A stretch of 10,019 bases of DNA from Spirogloea muscicola (Eukaryota; Streptophyta; Zygnematophyceae; Spirogloeales; Spirogloeaceae), in the NCBI GenBank assembly GCA_009602725.1, contig WELB01000064.1:176494-186512 (forward strand). The letters are read 5' to 3'. Position numbers and translations under genes: made by a program. The notes beneath the pieces are model-generated. The model was not told the DNA's origin. It made no database searches and was given only the letters and a program-made list of their open reading frames with translations. Positions within the stretch are counted from its first letter, which is position 1. Every line of letters begins with the position of its first letter. Of the stretch, positions 7,413 to 10,019 are shown one piece after another.

Positions 7413-10019
7413 CTGCGTGCCCAAGACAGCAATGTACACACTGTGGGCTCGAAAGGAGGTGGACAAGGTCAGAGCACTCGAAGCCACTTCAGCAGGGAAT
7501 CGATGTGTTGTGAGCATGAAGCAGCAAAAGTGAACCTGGAGGGAGCACGCGATTGAGAACGCTGTGACATTCTCCAGAGGCGACTGCAATACAGCTGTCC
7601 TCACTTCCAACATCCTTCGAGGTCCTAAGAATCTGTCAACAGGCCATGAAGTACAATTCGTCCTGACTGCTTGGTCAGGACAGACTGTTGAGCTTGCAGA
7701 GCGCATGATAACACAAGCATCCAGGATCCTGGTTTGACTTTAACAGAAATGCTTTCACATCTCCTTGAATATCGTCTGTGTCTCTCTGCCAATTGCCATC
7801 AGCAACATGAATGGAAGTGGACAAACGAGAATAGTAACAGTTACTGGACAGGAACTAAGCAAATAAAAACCTGAGAACACAACCCCTGAATTACTAAAAC
7901 ACAAACGTCCTAAGTCATTTGCGAGGCAGACAATGCCCCTATGCTTTGTATCTGTTGAGCACGATAAGTGCAGCAGCCTACCTGTCCTCCGCCCGCCTGA
8001 ATGAGTGACCGCAAGAGGGTCCTAACAGACCTCTCCTTTGCAGATGGCATTGCCAAGAACACCTTCATACCCTGCAGGGCGACAGTCTGGCGTCAAACTT
8101 GGTGGCACTTGAAGTGCATGCACCGCCATCTTCCTTATGTGTGGAATGACAACGCCATTTCGGTTTTTAGCAACGCTCAGGAACCGTAGAGTGGGGCAGA
8201 GGATTTGAGCTTCATGGCTTTCTTGACTTCAGTGCAGTGGAGATCACCTGGAATAGACGCCTCTTGCGGGCACTTGCCAGCGAGTCCACCATGGAGAAGC
8301 TAAGCTCAGCCTCCTTCTTGTGGTCCCGCAGCACGTGGCTGTGCTCAGCAACCACCTCGCCCGCCGCCGCGCAGCGCTCAAGCCACGCCGGCTCAACGAC
8401 GGGTCGCCCCAGCACCATGGTCTCCAGCATGTTGGCTGTGCGCACAAAGCGGTCCGCCACAAAATGGGTGCAGCTTGCTGCTTTCTTCACCTCCTTCCCC
8501 CCCAGCTCGCAGAGCAGCTACATAACAGAATGTTGCCAGAGACAAATCAAATATGGCAAACGTGGTAACCTCCAGGAGTAAGAGTGTATGACTCAACCAC
8601 CACCAAGTATGAGTCAGGCTCTATGCCTTGATAGACGAAGTATAACTACCCCCAACAGAAACTGAAAGCCTGCGATCAGGAAGCCTGCACCTTAACTCAA
8701 CGGCTGTGCAGAAGATAAAGCGCAACCGTGTCAGCTGGTGGAGGCTCTGAGGCTTTCTAGAGTCTTGGCTGTGTACAACAGGGGGTCGAAGTGCAGGACT
8801 TGGCGTTGCGGTTGTAAGACAAGGATCAAGGATCAGGAAATAAGAAGGAATACATTGACCTCTGACGCACCTCGCGCTGCCGTGCCAGGGTCTTGGCCGG
8901 CAAGTGGTGGCTGAACAGCACACTCGGCGCGCTCCTGCCGCCGCCCTGCGGGTCTGCCGCTCGCTGCCCGCCGGCCTTGGCGCTCACCGCATCCGTCACA
9001 CCACCGCCCTTCTCTTGACCATCTCTCCTCCTCTTCGGATCGCCTCCCGAGGAGGCGGCCACACTGCTGACGGCCCGCGGCAGCTGCTTGCTGCGCAGGG
9101 ACCTGCGACCGCCACCGCAGCTGCCGCCATCGCTGAAGCTGCCCTCCACCTCCGCAAGGGCCTCGCCGTCGTTGCCTCCCCGCACCCGCTTCCCGGGCCA
9201 AGCCTTCCGCAGCAAGTTCCTCGCGGCCCGCCCGGCAGTGGGGACGCTGGGCATGGTGCTCGCCTCCTCTGTTGCAGAGACCTGGCGGTCCGTCGCAGGC
9301 TCCTGGCAGCTGACAGACCAGCGATGTGCAGCTTCGTCGCCGGGCAGCGTTGATGCCGCTGTCCCTGGTTGACGAATCTCAGCCTCCGACTGCGGCGGTT
9401 GCTTCTCGTCGGCCAGTACGGGCTCAGCTTCGTCGCAGCCGCCGCCAGAGCGCATGGAGAAGATCGCCTCGACAGCCACCTGCGTGCAGGCGCCGCCCGA
9501 CATGGACAGCCGCAGGTCGTCGCCTCCGCCATCCCCATCCTCCGATAGCTCGCCGCCATCGCTGTCCTCCTTTGGGTCGTCACGCTCGCACGGCGCTGCC
9601 TCCGGCAGTGGCCGCCCCTTGGCCGCGGTCGCCGGGGTGCCAGCCAGGGTGCAGCCCTTGGAGCCGCTCGCCAGCCGTCGTCCGGCAGCCCCGCCCGCGG
9701 TCCTCTGCCGGACCGCCGCCGCGATAGCTGGTGACTGCGCAGCCGGCTCATTGGCCACGTCCTCGGGAGGCGCCGGCGGCCGCTTGCGCTTCATGGCCGT
9801 GGGCGTCGATCCAGCGCCAGTGCTCGCCGGCTGGCGGCGGCCGCCCAGGCGCGTGTGCCGCTTGTGTCCGGCGGCCACCGGTCGTCCGTCCACGGCGCCG
9901 GCAGTGGCAGAGCCGACGACGGCGGCAGGCTGAGGCGCAGGCTCGTCGTCGTCTGCGGCGGCGGCCTGGCTGTCGGCCCAGTCGAAGACGCGCGTGCGCT
10001 CGGGGGCGGCAGCGGCGGC
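7171..10019 (-). CDS. MDC1/PTIP-like nuclear protein with C-terminal tandem BRCT, 5' partial, 5 exons
   Basis: Exons in reading order: 10019-8871 (open at the window edge), 8517-8248, 8071-7982, 7632-7536, 7412-7171. Junction phases are 0, 0, 0 and 1, all introns are GT...AG, and the total is 1848 nt (615 visible residues plus TGA). Residues counted from the window edge: a low-complexity Ala/Gly/Asp/Ser-rich region with basic NLS-like motifs MKRKRP (76-81) and PKRRR (328-332) and an acidic stretch between them; BRCT1 about 367-455 with LCELGG, THFVADRFVRT, GRPVVEPAWLERC and FSMVDSLASARKRRLF; BRCT2 about 474-565 with GMKVFLAM, LIQAGGGQ and GAAVFAPELILSGIIHQRLDF. The pattern is that of the C-terminal pair in MDC1, PTIP and their plant relatives, which bind phosphorylated partners (for example gamma-H2AX) in DNA-damage signalling. 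The role here is inferred; the N-terminus is missing and no gene symbol is justified. A tail of about 50 residues follows BRCT2. Confidence 0.88.
7536..7632 (-). CDS. BRCT gene 97-nt exon (middle of BRCT2)
   Basis: The acceptor GTTGACAG ends at 7633 and the donor CCAG|GTTCAC begins at 7535 (phase 1). It encodes ILRTSKDVGSED, CIAVASGE and CHSVLNRVLPP, which fit BRCT strands 2 and 3 and helix 2 between the GGGQ of the previous exon and the GAAVF of the next. The sequence is divergent; the support is position, phase on both sides and length rather than strong identity. Confidence 0.78.
7633..7981 (-). other. BRCT gene intron (349 nt) inside BRCT2
   Basis: Donor GTAGGC, acceptor TTGACAG. It contains a perfect inverted repeat (TCCTGAC/GTCAGGA, 7661-7680, 8 bp when the flanking G-C pair is counted) close to the acceptor. 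Otherwise it is unremarkable. Confidence 0.78.
7982..8071 (-). CDS. BRCT gene 90-nt exon (start of BRCT2)
   Basis: This exon has no ATG and no long ORF. The acceptor CCCTGCAG ends at 8072 and the donor CAG|GTAGGC starts at 7981; both junctions are phase 0 and the length is exactly 30 codons. It reads GMKVFLAMPSAKERS then VRTLLRSLIQAGGGQ: beta-1 and helix-1 of a BRCT repeat, ending in the conserved Gly pair. It follows directly on from the linker helix of the previous exon, as in MDC1/PTIP proteins. Confidence 0.87.
8072..8247 (-). other. BRCT gene intron (176 nt) between BRCT1 and BRCT2
   Basis: Donor GTGATC, acceptor CCCTGCAG, phase 0. It falls exactly after the linker helix between the two BRCT repeats. 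Confidence 0.82.
8248..8517 (-). CDS. BRCT gene exon with most of BRCT1
   Basis: The acceptor TATGTAG ends at 8518 and the exon opens LLCELGGKEVKKAAS in phase 0. It contains THFVADRFVRT, the BRCT tryptophan in PAWLERC (Trp428 of the visible protein), HVLRDHKKEAELSFSM and the inter-BRCT helix SLASARKRRLFQ. The donor CAG|GTGATC begins at 8247. Reading on gives only ten unrelated residues before a stop. Confidence 0.92.
8518..8870 (-). other. BRCT gene intron (353 nt) inside BRCT1
   Basis: Donor GTGCGT, acceptor TATGTAG. It separates BRCT1 strand 1 from the LGG turn. No gene or RNA element is visible within it. Confidence 0.85.
8871..10019 (-). CDS. BRCT gene, first visible exon (low-complexity region and BRCT1 strand 1)
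   Basis: The frame stays open from the window edge to the donor. It begins with a segment reading APERTRVFDWADSQ, before any start codon is seen, so the gene begins beyond 10019. Most of the exon is GC-rich and codes for disordered sequence. Near the end, SVLFSHHLPAKTLARQRE is the first BRCT strand and helix. The donor GAG|GTGCGT follows at 8870 (phase 0). Without splicing the frame runs only 14 codons further to a stop at 8828-8826. Confidence 0.88.

Noticed and set aside
8904-9933. Several plus-strand ORFs of 90-160 aa opposite the BRCT gene
   Set aside because: GC-rich antisense shadows of the long minus-strand exon, with no domain similarity.
1-10019. Mobile element, CRISPR array, bacterial defence or viral insertion
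   Set aside because: No transposase, reverse transcriptase, terminal repeats, regularly spaced repeats or viral proteins were seen. The window is explained by two spliced genes, a tRNA and non-coding DNA.

Overview
The window is nuclear DNA from a eukaryote, most likely a green alga (Chlorophyta, perhaps Trebouxiophyceae; this placement is inference). Two spliced protein-coding genes with GT...AG introns can be rebuilt codon by codon. The RBM25-type splicing factor reads like the green-plant version of that family. The 5' ends of both genes lie in very GC- and CpG-rich DNA at the two window edges, while the 3' exons, introns and the middle of the window are much less GC-rich. I see no bacterial operon features, CRISPR array, rRNA or intact mobile element.

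Layout. (1) Plus strand, 1-4538: an RBM25-like gene with eight exons and seven introns. It encodes a Pro-rich N-terminus, one RRM, an acidic linker, a long Arg/Glu-rich helix and a C-terminal PWI domain. Its reading frame is open to the left edge, so the true start may lie outside. From the first in-window Met at base 60 the spliced CDS is 2544 nt (847 aa plus stop). (2) 4539-5879: convergent intergenic DNA or 3' UTR with no recognisable gene, holding a small hairpin and a 13-bp tandem duplication. (3) 5880-5953: a complete intronless tRNA-Arg(UCG) with a Pol III T-run terminator. (4) 5980-7170: non-coding DNA with a GTGA microsatellite and a short imperfect direct repeat. (5) Minus strand, 10019-7171: the 3' part (five exons, 615 residues, open at the right edge) of a nuclear protein ending in a tandem BRCT module of the MDC1/PTIP type. 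Three of its exons are not seen as ORFs in their own right and were found by extending the BRCT alignment across splice sites.

The two genes converge on the tRNA region. RBM25 proteins bind pre-mRNA and associate with U1 snRNP to steer 5' splice site choice. The BRCT protein is probably a chromatin or DNA-damage adaptor. Nothing indicates that they work in one pathway; the proximity looks incidental.

I found no clearly new biological system. The points most worth a second look are the altered phosphate-pocket residues of the BRCT module, the intron-retention outcomes of the RBM25 gene, and the long polypurine tract in its sixth exon.
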